Assembly: GCA_003529705.1 (NCBI GenBank)
Contig: DPVA01000172.1
Location: forward strand, 593-7,961
DNA from: Gammaproteobacteria bacterium
GTDB lineage: Bacteria > Pseudomonadota > Gammaproteobacteria > Arenicellales > UBA868
Reading direction: 5' to 3'
Length of the DNA: 7,369 bases
Made by a program: the position numbers and the translations under genes. Positions 1-6,418 of the stretch are shown here, piece by piece (position 1 is the first letter of the stretch; each line of letters begins with the position of its first letter). The notes beneath the pieces are model-generated. The model was not told the DNA's origin. It ran no database searches and saw only the letters and a list, made by a program, of their open reading frames with translations.

Positions 1-174
1 CTGTTCCCGATTGTGGCGCTTGCCCTATCGACCTGGTTTGAGGATTATCAATGGCAGGGCCGCACCCTCGCCGGTGTTAGCCTGATCCTCATCGGTAATA
101 TCCTGGTGCTGTCCCGGCGCGGGCTGAACGAGCGTATCCAAACCTTATTACCCAAACACCGAAAAAACGTTTAA
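1..174 (+). CDS. EamA/DMT-family permease, C-terminal fragment
   Basis: Frame 1 is open from the window edge to a TAA at 172-174, giving 57 residues; the N-terminus lies outside the window. The fragment begins LFPIVALALSTWFEDYQW, continues with a hydrophobic helix containing LAGVSLILIGNILVL, and ends in a basic tail (SRRGLNERIQ, then PKHRKNV). This matches the usual end of EamA-domain drug/metabolite transporters: the last two helices of the ten-helix fold, separated by a short loop carrying a W/F-E motif, followed by a positively charged cytoplasmic tail. Such proteins are inner-membrane permeases for metabolites, amino acids or drugs; the substrate cannot be told from this piece. The gene converges on the minus-strand MFS gene, and the two stops share the bases TTAA. 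Family assignment is by recognition of the C-terminal pattern only. Confidence 0.72.
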   Translation: MFPIVALALSTWFEDYQWQGRTLAGVSLILIGNILVLSRRGLNERIQTLLPKHRKNV

Positions 175-1367
175 GTGCCGACCACAGGCTCGAACTTCCG
201 GCGACGATTGAGCCAAACAATCAGAGCCAACGCGGTCAACAGAAACGGCAACACGAGCAGATTCAGCATCTGCCAGCCGACAATCTCGTGCAACACACCT
301 GACATCCCAGCGGTCAGCGCCACAGTGCCGAAGATCAGAAAATCATTCAGTCCCTGGGTCTTGGCTTTTTCCGCTGGTGAATAGCTTTCAATCACCAACG
401 TCGTCCCTCCGACAAAAAGGAAGTTCCAGCCCAGCGCCAACAACACCAGTCCCGCAATGAAATGGGCCACGCTGACGCCGCTCAGATTCGCCGCCACACT
501 GCCAAACAACAGCATCGCGCCGATGCCCATGATTCTCAACACACCAAAACGGTTGATCAGGTGGCCGGTGAAAAAAGACGGCAAAAACATGGCAAGCACG
601 TGCCATTCGATCACCAGAGCGGTATCAGAGAATGAATGACCGCATCCCGCCATCGCGAGGGGTGTTGACGTCATCACCAGATTCATGACGCCATAAGCAA
701 TGAGGGCGCCAATCACTGAAACAAAAAAAACGGGCTGTCGGGCAATCTTTGCAAGAGATCGCTGGCTACCGACACGTTCGACCTCGGTAGGAGGCGGTAT
801 CCGCAGCAGCGATGCTAGAAGTATCGACAGAAGATACACCAACAGAAGACTGGCGTAACTGCCGGCAAAGGGAAATCCTACAATAAGGTCGCGGTTGAAG
901 GCCGCAAGGTTCGGTCCCACAAACGCGGCCACGACACCGCCTGCGAGTACCAACGAAATAGCCCGACTGCGGTACTCGTTCCCACTAATGTCTGCCGCGG
1001 CAAATCGGTAGTAATGACCAACACCATTCAATACCCCGATCAGAAATGATCCTATACAGAACAGCCAGAAATCTCGCTCGGTGATTGCGTAGATTGCGAT
1101 GGTGGCGCCCACGAGCCCTGCGAATGGGCCCATCATGAACGCCGGACGGCGCCCGATGTGCTTCATCAGCATCGACGCCGGAAACGTTGTGAGTAAAGTA
1201 CCAACGTACATGCAGGACAGCGGCAGCGTTGCCCAAAGACGATTCTCTGCAAGTGCCAGTCCGGTGAGGGCGGAGGTCGTGATAATAAGGGAACTGCCTG
1301 AGAGCATTAGCGCCTGACAGGACGAAAGAATGAATACGTTGCGACGCAGCGCGCCTGAAATAGCCAC
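171..1367 (-). CDS. MFS permease, uncharacterised 12-TM family
   Basis: This is a 398-residue polytopic membrane protein of normal MFS length. The start is GTG at 1367-1365, supported by an AGGAG at 1381-1377 nine bases upstream. Residues 10-190 form the first six-helix bundle and 211-387 the second, joined by a hydrophilic linker (about 190-210). The loop between helices 2 and 3 carries a motif-A-like KHIGRRP (69-75), with a weaker counterpart NRFG (272-275) in the second half. Other notable segments are YRFAAADI (120-127), EWHVLAMFLPSFFTGHLINR (254-273), WNFLFVGGTTLV (314-325) and AKTQGLNDFLIFG (335-347). I recognise this combination as typical of a widespread bacterial MFS group of unknown substrate. 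It lies 113 bases downstream of icmF on the same strand, so co-transcription is plausible but not shown. A role in moving short or branched carboxylates is only a guess from the neighbour. Confidence 0.9.
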   Translation of the reverse strand: MAISGALRRNVFILSSCQALMLSGSSLIITTSALTGLALAENRLWATLPLSCMYVGTLLTTFPASMLMKHIGRRPAFMMGPFAGLVGATIAIYAITERDFWLFCIGSFLIGVLNGVGHYYRFAAADISGNEYRSRAISLVLAGGVVAAFVGPNLAAFNRDLIVGFPFAGSYASLLLVYLLSILLASLLRIPPPTEVERVGSQRSLAKIARQPVFFVSVIGALIAYGVMNLVMTSTPLAMAGCGHSFSDTALVIEWHVLAMFLPSFFTGHLINRFGVLRIMGIGAMLLFGSVAANLSGVSVAHFIAGLVLLALGWNFLFVGGTTLVIESYSPAEKAKTQGLNDFLIFGTVALTAGMSGVLHEIVGWQMLNLLVLPFLLTALALIVWLNRRRKFEPVVGT

Positions 1368-1375
1368 GAAGTTTT

Positions 1376-1381
1376 TCTCCT
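1376..1381 (-). promoter_or_regulatory. Ribosome binding site of the MFS gene
   Basis: On the minus strand AGGAGA lies at 1381-1376. The AGGAG core is nine bases before the GTG at 1367. This is the only good Shine-Dalgarno match near the 5' end of the reading frame, and it decides the non-ATG start. Confidence 0.75.
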
Positions 1382-1418
1382 AGTGGAAAGGGGCGGCTAT
1401 GAATCCTGAAACGATCCG

Positions 1419-1447
1419 CCGGCGTGGGATCGAACCGGCAACGCTGG
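1419..1447 (-). other. Imperfect hairpin between icmF and the MFS gene
   Basis: In the icmF transcript direction, CCAGCGT (1447-1441) can pair with ACGCCGG (1425-1419) around a 15-base loop. This gives six pairs with one internal A-C mismatch. On the plus strand the same position is a G-T wobble. No U-run follows on the minus strand, so this is not a convincing intrinsic terminator. It could be a weak structured spacer or chance. The rest of the 113-base gap (1368-1480) holds only the MFS ribosome binding site; I see no clear promoter in it. Confidence 0.25.
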
Positions 1448-1480
1448 CCCGATACACCAAACCGAAGGAAAGTAACGACA

Positions 1481-4400
1481 CTACATGCCGCGACGATACT
1501 TGCCGCCTACTTCAAAAAATGCCTGTGTCAGTTGGCCCAGTGAACAGACGCGGGCTGCATCCATGAGCGGGTAAAAAACATTTTCACCGTGCAGGGCGGC
1601 CTCTTTCACTGCGTCCAGAGCAGGGACCGCCGCATCGTGATTTCGGTGCTGAAACTGTTTGAGCCGCTTTAATTGACCCTGCTTTTCAGATTCGGTACCA
1701 CGCGCCAGTTCCACATTAGTTTCGTTGCGGTCGTCATCATTGAGAAAAGTATTTACCCCTATGATGGGGTAGCTGCCGTCATGCTTGCGGGTTTCATAGT
1801 AAAGGGACTCTTCCTGAATCTTACCGCGCTGATAACCAGTTTCCATTGCCCCAAGCACACCTCCACGCTCCGCGAGCCGGTCGAACTCAGCCAAGACGGC
1901 TTGCTCTACCAGATCCGTCAGTTCCTCAATGATGAAGCTGCCTTGATTTGGGTTCTCGTTACGGGCAAGTCCCCACTCCTGGTTGATGATCATCTGGATT
2001 GCGAGCGCCCGGCGTACTGACTCTGCGCTGGGCGTCGTAAAAGCCTCGTCGTGCGCATTCGTGTGCAGACTGTTGCAGTTGTCGTACACAGCGATCAAGG
2101 CCTGCAAGGTCGTCCGGATATCGTTGAAACTCATCTCCTGAGCGTGCAAGGACCGTCCCGAGGTCTGAATATGGTATTTGAGTTTCTGGCTACGCAGGTT
2201 TGCCCCGTAGCGTTCGCGCAGTGTGACGGACCATATTCGGCGAGCCACCCTCCCCAACACCGTGTATTCCGGATCCATCCCGTTAGAGAAGAAGAAAGAC
2301 AGATTGGGTGCGAAATCATCAACCGCCATCCCACGTGCCAAATAGGACTCAAGATAAGTAAAGCCGTTGGCCAGCGTCAGCGCAAGCTGAGTGATCGGGT
2401 TGGCTCCCGCCTCCGCGATATGATATCCCGAAATCGATACTGAGTAGAAATTCCGGACACGGTTGTCGATGAAGTACTGCTGGATATCCCCCATCATGCG
2501 CAGGCTGAAATCCGTTGAGAACAAGCAGGTATTCTGCCCCTGATCTTCCTTGAGGATATCCGCCTGAACCGTTCCTCTGACGTTTTCCAATGCGAAAGAT
2601 CGGATCTTTTTCATTTCTGCTACTGAAGGATCGCGTGAATGTTCCTCGCGAAACCGATCCGCCTGCTGATCGATTGCAGTGTTGAGGAAAAATGCGAGCA
2701 CTGTCGGGGCGGGTCCGTTGATTGTCATTGAGACCGAAGTGACTGGATCGCAAAGATCAAAACCCTCATACAGGGTTTTCATATCGTCCAGAGTTGCGAT
2801 CGAAACTCCGGACGTGCCCACCTTACCGTAAATATCCGGACGCACCGCCGGATCAGCACCGTACAGGGTTACCGAATCAAATGCCGTCGAGAGGCGTTTG
2901 GCTTTAGATTCTGCAGAAAGCAGCCGAAAGCGCTGGTTGGTCCGCGCTGCATCCCCCTCTCCCGCGAACATCCGGGTTGGATCCTCGTTTTCACGCTTAA
3001 ACGGGAAAACTCCGGCGGTAAAGGGAAAGCATCCGGGAACATTCTCCAGCAATTGCCAGCGAAGACGGTCTCCAGCGTCATGATAATGTGGCAGACTCAC
3101 GCGCGGGATTCGGGTACCGGAAAGGGATGTGTAACTCAAACTCTGTGCTTCTTCGGGATCGCTAATTTGACCGTTCGAATCGGCTTCCCGATACTGCGCC
3201 CGCAGCGCATCGAAACCCTCGATTTGCGAGAGCACGTCTTTACCGAGAGCGGTTTCCGCCTCGTCGGCGAACGTCTCCAAGGATTCTGTCGGCAGTCCCC
3301 GGGACTTGAGAAGATCGATACTCGTACGCAGGTGTTGCCGGCGTCTCGCCAAGGTCGCCAGTTCATCGACACGCTCGTGGTACCGACGGACCGAGGCTGC
3401 AACCTCCGAAAGATATCGCTCCCGTTCACCCGGAAGGCTCTGTACGATTTGCCCCGCAGTACGGGCCTCAGCAAGTTGTCCTGGGCCTGGAGCGAGGCCA
3501 TTCGCCACCATCGACACCTTGAGGGCGTGATAGAGTTCGCTGACCCCTGCATCGTTGAAATTCGCCGCCATGGTTGCATAAACCGGCATCTCGTCGGGCG
3601 TCTGGCTGAACACCTCTCGGTTACGCTGTACCTGCTTGCGCACATCACGCAGTGCATCCTGTGCACCTTTCCGATCTGACTTATTGATGGCCACAACGTC
3701 TGCGTAATCCAGCATCTCAATCTTTTCAAGTTGAGAGGCTGCCCCGAATTCGGGCGTCATGACATACAGTGAGGTATCAACCCTGGAGGTAATACCAGCA
3801 TCTCCCTGACCGATTCCCGGTGTCTCGACGATCACGAGGTCAAAATTAGCACACCGGCAGGCAGCAATCAGATCGTCGAGCGCCTCTGGCACCTCAGCGC
3901 CGGTACCGCGAGTCGCAAAAGACCGGAAAAACACTTGATCTCCATCAATAGCATTCATCCGGATGCGGTCCCCCAAGAGCGCGCCTCCGGTCTTGCGACG
4001 GGTGGGGTCTATGGCGAGCACGACAATCCGCAGCGCATCGCCATAATCAATTCGAAGACGCAACACTAGCTCGTCTGTCAGAGAAGACTTCCCCGAACCG
4101 CCGGTGCCAGTAATTCCAAGTACCGGGGCATACGACTTACGGCGGCTCACGGAGGCGCGAATCTGGCGAATCAGAAATTCACTGATCGTATTGTTCTCAA
4201 TTTCAGTCAGCACGCGCGCAAGCTGAACACCGTCGGGAGCATTCAATCCTTCAATCGATTCACTGGGCTGCTCAGCTGGGTAAAAATCTGCCCGCTCGAG
4301 CATGTCATCAATCATTCCCTGAAGACCCAGATGCTGTCCGTCTCCAGGGGAGTAAATCCTGCTGACGCCGTAGTTGTGTAGAGCGTTGATTTCCTCGTCA

Positions 4401-4747
4401 ACAATCACACCGCCGCCACCGCCAAACACGCGAATGTCCGGACGGTTGCGTTCGCGCAACATATCGATCATGTAGGAGAAAAATTCGGTGTGCCCGCCTT
4501 GGTAAGAACTGACCGCAATTCCCTGGACATCTTCCTGAACAGCCGCATCCACGATCTCCGCAACACTGCGGTTATGTCCGAGATGAATCACTTCTGCCCC
4601 CGAAGCCTGCAGGAGCCTGCGGATGATGTTAATCGCCGCATCATGGCCATCGAACAAACTGGCGGCGGTCACAAAGCGAATTCGGTAGGCCCGATCGGGC
4701 TGAGTCGGCACTCCCGGGTAATTAAGAGAAGATGGGATGGAACTCAT
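1481..4747 (-). CDS. icmF: Fused isobutyryl-CoA mutase IcmF (B12-dependent)
   Basis: This 1088-residue cytosolic enzyme has the length and domain order of IcmF. Residues 22-155 are a B12-binding domain with DGHDAAIN (33-40; H35 the predicted cobalt ligand), VSSYQGG (79-85) and a GGGGG run (109-113). Residues about 205-415 are a MeaB-like G-protein chaperone: P-loop GTGGSGKS (214-221), switch region DPTRRKTGGALLGDR (247-261), ETPGIGQGD (308-316) and NKSD (355-358). A linker (about 420-530) joins it to the mutase barrel (about 545-1088). By hand alignment to methylmalonyl-CoA mutase, the substrate-selecting Tyr and Arg are Phe594 (MFAGEG) and Gln738 (DQGQNTC), as expected for isobutyryl-CoA/n-butyryl-CoA rearrangement; H776 lies in SGYHIAEAG. 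The adenosylcobalamin-dependent reaction links valine-type branched acyl-CoA to straight-chain oxidation; low isovaleryl/pivalyl-CoA activity is also known for IcmF proteins. The ATG at 4747 has no good Shine-Dalgarno, but a TAG ten codons upstream with no intervening ATG, GTG or TTG codon fixes the start. No frameshift seen. Confidence 0.96.
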   Translation of the reverse strand: MSSIPSSLNYPGVPTQPDRAYRIRFVTAASLFDGHDAAINIIRRLLQASGAEVIHLGHNRSVAEIVDAAVQEDVQGIAVSSYQGGHTEFFSYMIDMLRERNRPDIRVFGGGGGVIVDEEINALHNYGVSRIYSPGDGQHLGLQGMIDDMLERADFYPAEQPSESIEGLNAPDGVQLARVLTEIENNTISEFLIRQIRASVSRRKSYAPVLGITGTGGSGKSSLTDELVLRLRIDYGDALRIVVLAIDPTRRKTGGALLGDRIRMNAIDGDQVFFRSFATRGTGAEVPEALDDLIAACRCANFDLVIVETPGIGQGDAGITSRVDTSLYVMTPEFGAASQLEKIEMLDYADVVAINKSDRKGAQDALRDVRKQVQRNREVFSQTPDEMPVYATMAANFNDAGVSELYHALKVSMVANGLAPGPGQLAEARTAGQIVQSLPGERERYLSEVAASVRRYHERVDELATLARRRQHLRTSIDLLKSRGLPTESLETFADEAETALGKDVLSQIEGFDALRAQYREADSNGQISDPEEAQSLSYTSLSGTRIPRVSLPHYHDAGDRLRWQLLENVPGCFPFTAGVFPFKRENEDPTRMFAGEGDAARTNQRFRLLSAESKAKRLSTAFDSVTLYGADPAVRPDIYGKVGTSGVSIATLDDMKTLYEGFDLCDPVTSVSMTINGPAPTVLAFFLNTAIDQQADRFREEHSRDPSVAEMKKIRSFALENVRGTVQADILKEDQGQNTCLFSTDFSLRMMGDIQQYFIDNRVRNFYSVSISGYHIAEAGANPITQLALTLANGFTYLESYLARGMAVDDFAPNLSFFFSNGMDPEYTVLGRVARRIWSVTLRERYGANLRSQKLKYHIQTSGRSLHAQEMSFNDIRTTLQALIAVYDNCNSLHTNAHDEAFTTPSAESVRRALAIQMIINQEWGLARNENPNQGSFIIEELTDLVEQAVLAEFDRLAERGGVLGAMETGYQRGKIQEESLYYETRKHDGSYPIIGVNTFLNDDDRNETNVELARGTESEKQGQLKRLKQFQHRNHDAAVPALDAVKEAALHGENVFYPLMDAARVCSLGQLTQAFFEVGGKYRRGM

Positions 4748-4780
4748 AGCCGCATTAATTACTTGGGCAAGGAGAGCATC

Positions 4781-4809
4781 ATTCTAGTTTCCGTTTACGT
4801 AAACGTCAA
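4781..4809 (-). promoter_or_regulatory. Predicted sigma70 promoter of icmF
   Basis: Reading the minus strand, TTGACG (4809-4804) serves as -35 and TAGAAT (4786-4781) as -10, each matching five of six consensus bases, with a 17-base spacer. The predicted transcription start is near 4774, giving a leader of about 27 bases before the icmF ATG. Most of the palindrome at 4792-4805 fills the spacer and it also overlaps the end of the -35, so a bound regulator would sit directly on this promoter. Confidence 0.7.
4792..4805. promoter_or_regulatory. 14-bp palindromic operator, probably for the MerR/LiuR-like regulator
   Basis: CGTTTACGTAAACG is a perfect inverted repeat centred between 4798 and 4799. 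It lies in the spacer of the icmF promoter and covers the -35 of the divergent regulator promoter. MerR-family dimers bind dyads placed between -35 and -10, and LiuR-type regulators sit beside the genes they control, so this is the obvious candidate site. Because the icmF spacer is 17 bases rather than the 19-20 used by classic MerR activators, repression is the likelier mode. Binding itself is inferred. Confidence 0.72.
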
Positions 4810-4822
4810 TTGAGGCTATACT
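4794..4822 (+). promoter_or_regulatory. Predicted sigma70 promoter of the MerR-family gene
   Basis: TTTACG (4794-4799) as -35 and TATACT (4817-4822) as -10 are separated by 17 bases. The -10 matches five of six consensus bases and the -35 four of six. The predicted start is near 4829. The -35 lies inside the palindrome, which suggests autoregulation. This placement also rules out a TTG start at 4810 for the regulator, because that codon would be upstream of the -10. Confidence 0.6.
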
Positions 4823-4834
4823 CTTCTCTAATTC

Positions 4835-4840
4835 AGGAAA
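4835..4840 (+). promoter_or_regulatory. Shine-Dalgarno-like AGGAAA upstream of the regulator
   Basis: AGGAAA lies well placed for the ATG at 4847 (eight bases after AGGA) but about 19 bases from the ATG at 4858 that opens the regulator. It therefore fits a short leader frame better than the regulator itself. Confidence 0.45.
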
Positions 4841-4846
4841 CCTCGT

Positions 4847-4861
4847 ATGTCGCTGATATGA
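4847..4861 (+). other. Possible four-codon leader frame (MSLI) coupled to the regulator start
   Basis: ATG-TCG-CTG-ATA-TGA starts eight bases after an AGGA motif and ends in a TGA (4859-4861) that overlaps the regulator's ATG (4858-4860) as ATGA. This geometry is the usual one for translational coupling by termination and reinitiation. A four-codon frame can easily occur by chance, so the evidence is only the spacing and the overlap. Confidence 0.3.
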
Positions 4862-5244
4862 TCCCTGATTCCACAGCCTACTCGATCTCAGAACTTGCCC
4901 AGGAGTTCAACCTGACCACCCGGGCCATACGGTTTTACGAGGACGAAGGGTTGCTCCAACCCGGCCGCAAAGGCCGTCGGCGGGTATACGGGACTAGAGA
5001 CCGGGTGCGCCTGAAGCTTATTCTTCGTGGAAAGCGTCTGGGCTTCTCGCTGAGCGAAGTCCGGGACATCATAGAGATGTACGATCTCGATTCAGGAGAG
5101 GCGGGTCAACTGCGATACTTCCTGGCGCAGATCCAGCAGCGCCGTGAAGCGCTCGAACAACAGCGTCACGACATTGACCTTACTCTAGAAGAGCTCGATA
5201 ACATTGAATCGCAATGTCAGGGTCGTCTTGCTGCGCTCACCTGA
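4858..5244 (+). CDS. MerR-family regulator, LiuR-like
   Basis: With the ATG at 4858 the protein has 128 residues. The N-terminal winged helix-turn-helix includes YSISELAQEF (8-17), LTTRAIRFYEDEGLL (19-33) and the wing RRRVYGTRDRVRL (40-52), followed by ILRGKRLGFSLSEVRDIIEMYDL (55-77). A helix rich in Gln, Arg and Glu (about 85-117) forms the antiparallel dimer coil. There is a single cysteine (C120), so this is not a metal sensor of the MerR/CueR kind. The RFYEDEGLL and LKLILRGKRLGFSL segments are those I know from LiuR, the regulator of leucine/isovalerate and related branched-chain acyl-CoA catabolism in proteobacteria. It is divergent from icmF and shares a palindromic operator with it, so it probably controls icmF and itself. 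The inducer may be an acyl-CoA or related metabolite, which is inference. The reading frame runs upstream to a TTG at 4810, but that codon precedes the predicted -10 and extends past the conserved start. Confidence 0.88.
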   Translation: MIPDSTAYSISELAQEFNLTTRAIRFYEDEGLLQPGRKGRRRVYGTRDRVRLKLILRGKRLGFSLSEVRDIIEMYDLDSGEAGQLRYFLAQIQQRREALEQQRHDIDLTLEELDNIESQCQGRLAALT

Positions 5245-5283
5245 GCAAGCGAGAGTGCTATCCTTCTCATTTCTCATTTTTAC

Positions 5284-6345
5284 GTGTTCGAGGATGATCC
5301 CTTTTTGAATAACACCAGCACGGGAACCCAGGTACTGCTGGTACTCGCAAGTCTGACGGTTGTCATTGCGGGCCTCAAAGCCGCCAGCACTATTGTGATC
5401 CCGTTGCTGATGGCCATCTTCCTTGCCATCATATCGGCTGCGCTGTTGCAGTGGCTCCAGCGTCGAGGCTGCCCGCTCTGGGCGGCGCTGACTGTGGTCG
5501 TGTTGCTCTTGGCAAGCACACTGGTGACACTGGGATCCCTTATCGGCGCTTCGATCAACCAGTTCAGCAGCGCCCTGCCCCGCTATGAAGCGCAATTTGA
5601 TTCGCTGATCCTCGAGGCAACCGTGTGGCTAGGGGGTCTTGGCATCAAACTGCCGGCTGGGGGCGTCGCTGAGCTTTTCGACCCTGCAGGTGCTGCCAAG
5701 CTTCTGGGTCGGCTGCTCGGCGGGTTCGGCGGACTGCTCGCCAACAGCATGCTCATTATCTTTACCGTGCTGTTTTTGATGGTCGAATCCACCAGCTTGC
5801 CTGAGAAGTTACGCAGCATCTCTCAGAATCCGGACAAGACACTCGGCGACCTTTCCGCCTTTATGAAATCAGTCAATCATTATCTTGTGATCAAGGCTGT
5901 AATGAGCGCGATCACTGGTCTGGCGATAGCGGTTTATCTCACGTTGCTTGGGGTCGATTTCGCGATCATCTGGGGCGCGCTTACATTCTTCATGAACTTC
6001 GTTCCGTACATCGGACCGATTATTGCGGCGATACCTGCAGTAATGCTGTCATTGATTGATGCGGGACCTGTGATCAGCCTTGCCGTGGCAGCCGGATTTG
6101 TGGTGGTCAATGTCATTGTCGGCAATGTGCTGGAACCACGGTATATGGGACGGGGGCTTGGCCTTTCAACACTGGTCGTGTTCCTGTCACTGCTTTTTTG
6201 GGGCTGGGTATTCGGCCCTGTAGGGATGTTCCTCTCTACCCCGCTGACCATGATCGTAAAAATCGCATTGGAAAACGATCCGAGAAGCCGCTGGATCAGT
6301 GTTCTGCTGAGCCCCCAGGCACCTGTCCGGCGCACCTCCCCATAG
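5284..6345 (+). CDS. AI-2E/PerM-family membrane protein (UPF0118)
   Basis: This 353-residue inner-membrane protein has the AI-2E family layout: two N-terminal helices (about 15-55), a third (66-92), a soluble segment (about 93-146), then helices at about 147-168, 203-222, 226-250, 262-283 and 294-328. Family hallmarks are the C-terminal NFVPYIGPIIAAIP (238-251), NVLEPRYMGRGLGL (281-294) and the FWGWVFGPVGMFLSTPL block (305-321). Members have been linked to autoinducer-2 export (TqsA) or to Na+/H+ antiport, but most are unassigned, so the substrate is open. The gene follows the MerR gene by 39 bases on the same strand and may be co-transcribed. The GTG at 5284 has no Shine-Dalgarno. A TTG at 5305 is preceded by GAGG at 5290-5293 with 11 bases between, so the true protein may start seven codons later (346 residues). 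Confidence 0.92.
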   Translation: MFEDDPFLNNTSTGTQVLLVLASLTVVIAGLKAASTIVIPLLMAIFLAIISAALLQWLQRRGCPLWAALTVVVLLLASTLVTLGSLIGASINQFSSALPRYEAQFDSLILEATVWLGGLGIKLPAGGVAELFDPAGAAKLLGRLLGGFGGLLANSMLIIFTVLFLMVESTSLPEKLRSISQNPDKTLGDLSAFMKSVNHYLVIKAVMSAITGLAIAVYLTLLGVDFAIIWGALTFFMNFVPYIGPIIAAIPAVMLSLIDAGPVISLAVAAGFVVVNVIVGNVLEPRYMGRGLGLSTLVVFLSLLFWGWVFGPVGMFLSTPLTMIVKIALENDPRSRWISVLLSPQAPVRRTSP

Positions 6346-6404
6346 CATTCGTCGTCACATTTTTGCTCCCCGGCGTTACGGCTGATCACCGGCGGTCTCG
6401 CCAC

Positions 6405-6410
6405 AAGGTG
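6405..6410 (+). promoter_or_regulatory. Ribosome binding site of the MFS_3-type gene
   Basis: AAGGTG lies eight bases before the ATG at 6419 and supports that start. The 73-base gap after the AI-2E stop shows no clear promoter and no strong terminator hairpin. Confidence 0.6.
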
Positions 6411-6418
6411 CCCCAGGT

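Noticed and set aside
1411..1460. tRNA-like T-loop (GGTTCGATCCC) on the minus strand between icmF and the MFS gene.
   Set aside because: The five-base arms on either side of TTCGATC do not pair properly, and no matching acceptor, D-arm or anticodon arm can be built from the flanking bases. It is at most a chance match or a remnant too decayed to support.
3053..3679. 208-residue plus-strand open frame inside icmF, and other long frames at 1673-2020 and 2051-2443.
   Set aside because: They lie antisense to an intact, highly conserved mutase frame, show no recognisable domain, and are typical of GC-biased codon use on the opposite strand.
3136..3729. 197-residue minus-strand frame overlapping icmF, as if the gene were split.
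   Set aside because: The icmF frame is continuous through this region with G-domain and linker sequence in order; the alternative frame is a same-strand shadow rich in Arg, Cys and Trp.
4810..4857. N-terminal extension of the MerR-family protein from the TTG at 4810.
   Set aside because: That codon lies upstream of the predicted -10 and the extension has no family similarity; the conserved protein begins around the ATG at 4858.
6346..6418. Possible terminator from the two CCGG boxes between the AI-2E and MFS_3 genes.
   Set aside because: Only four contiguous pairs form, the loop is long and no U-run follows.
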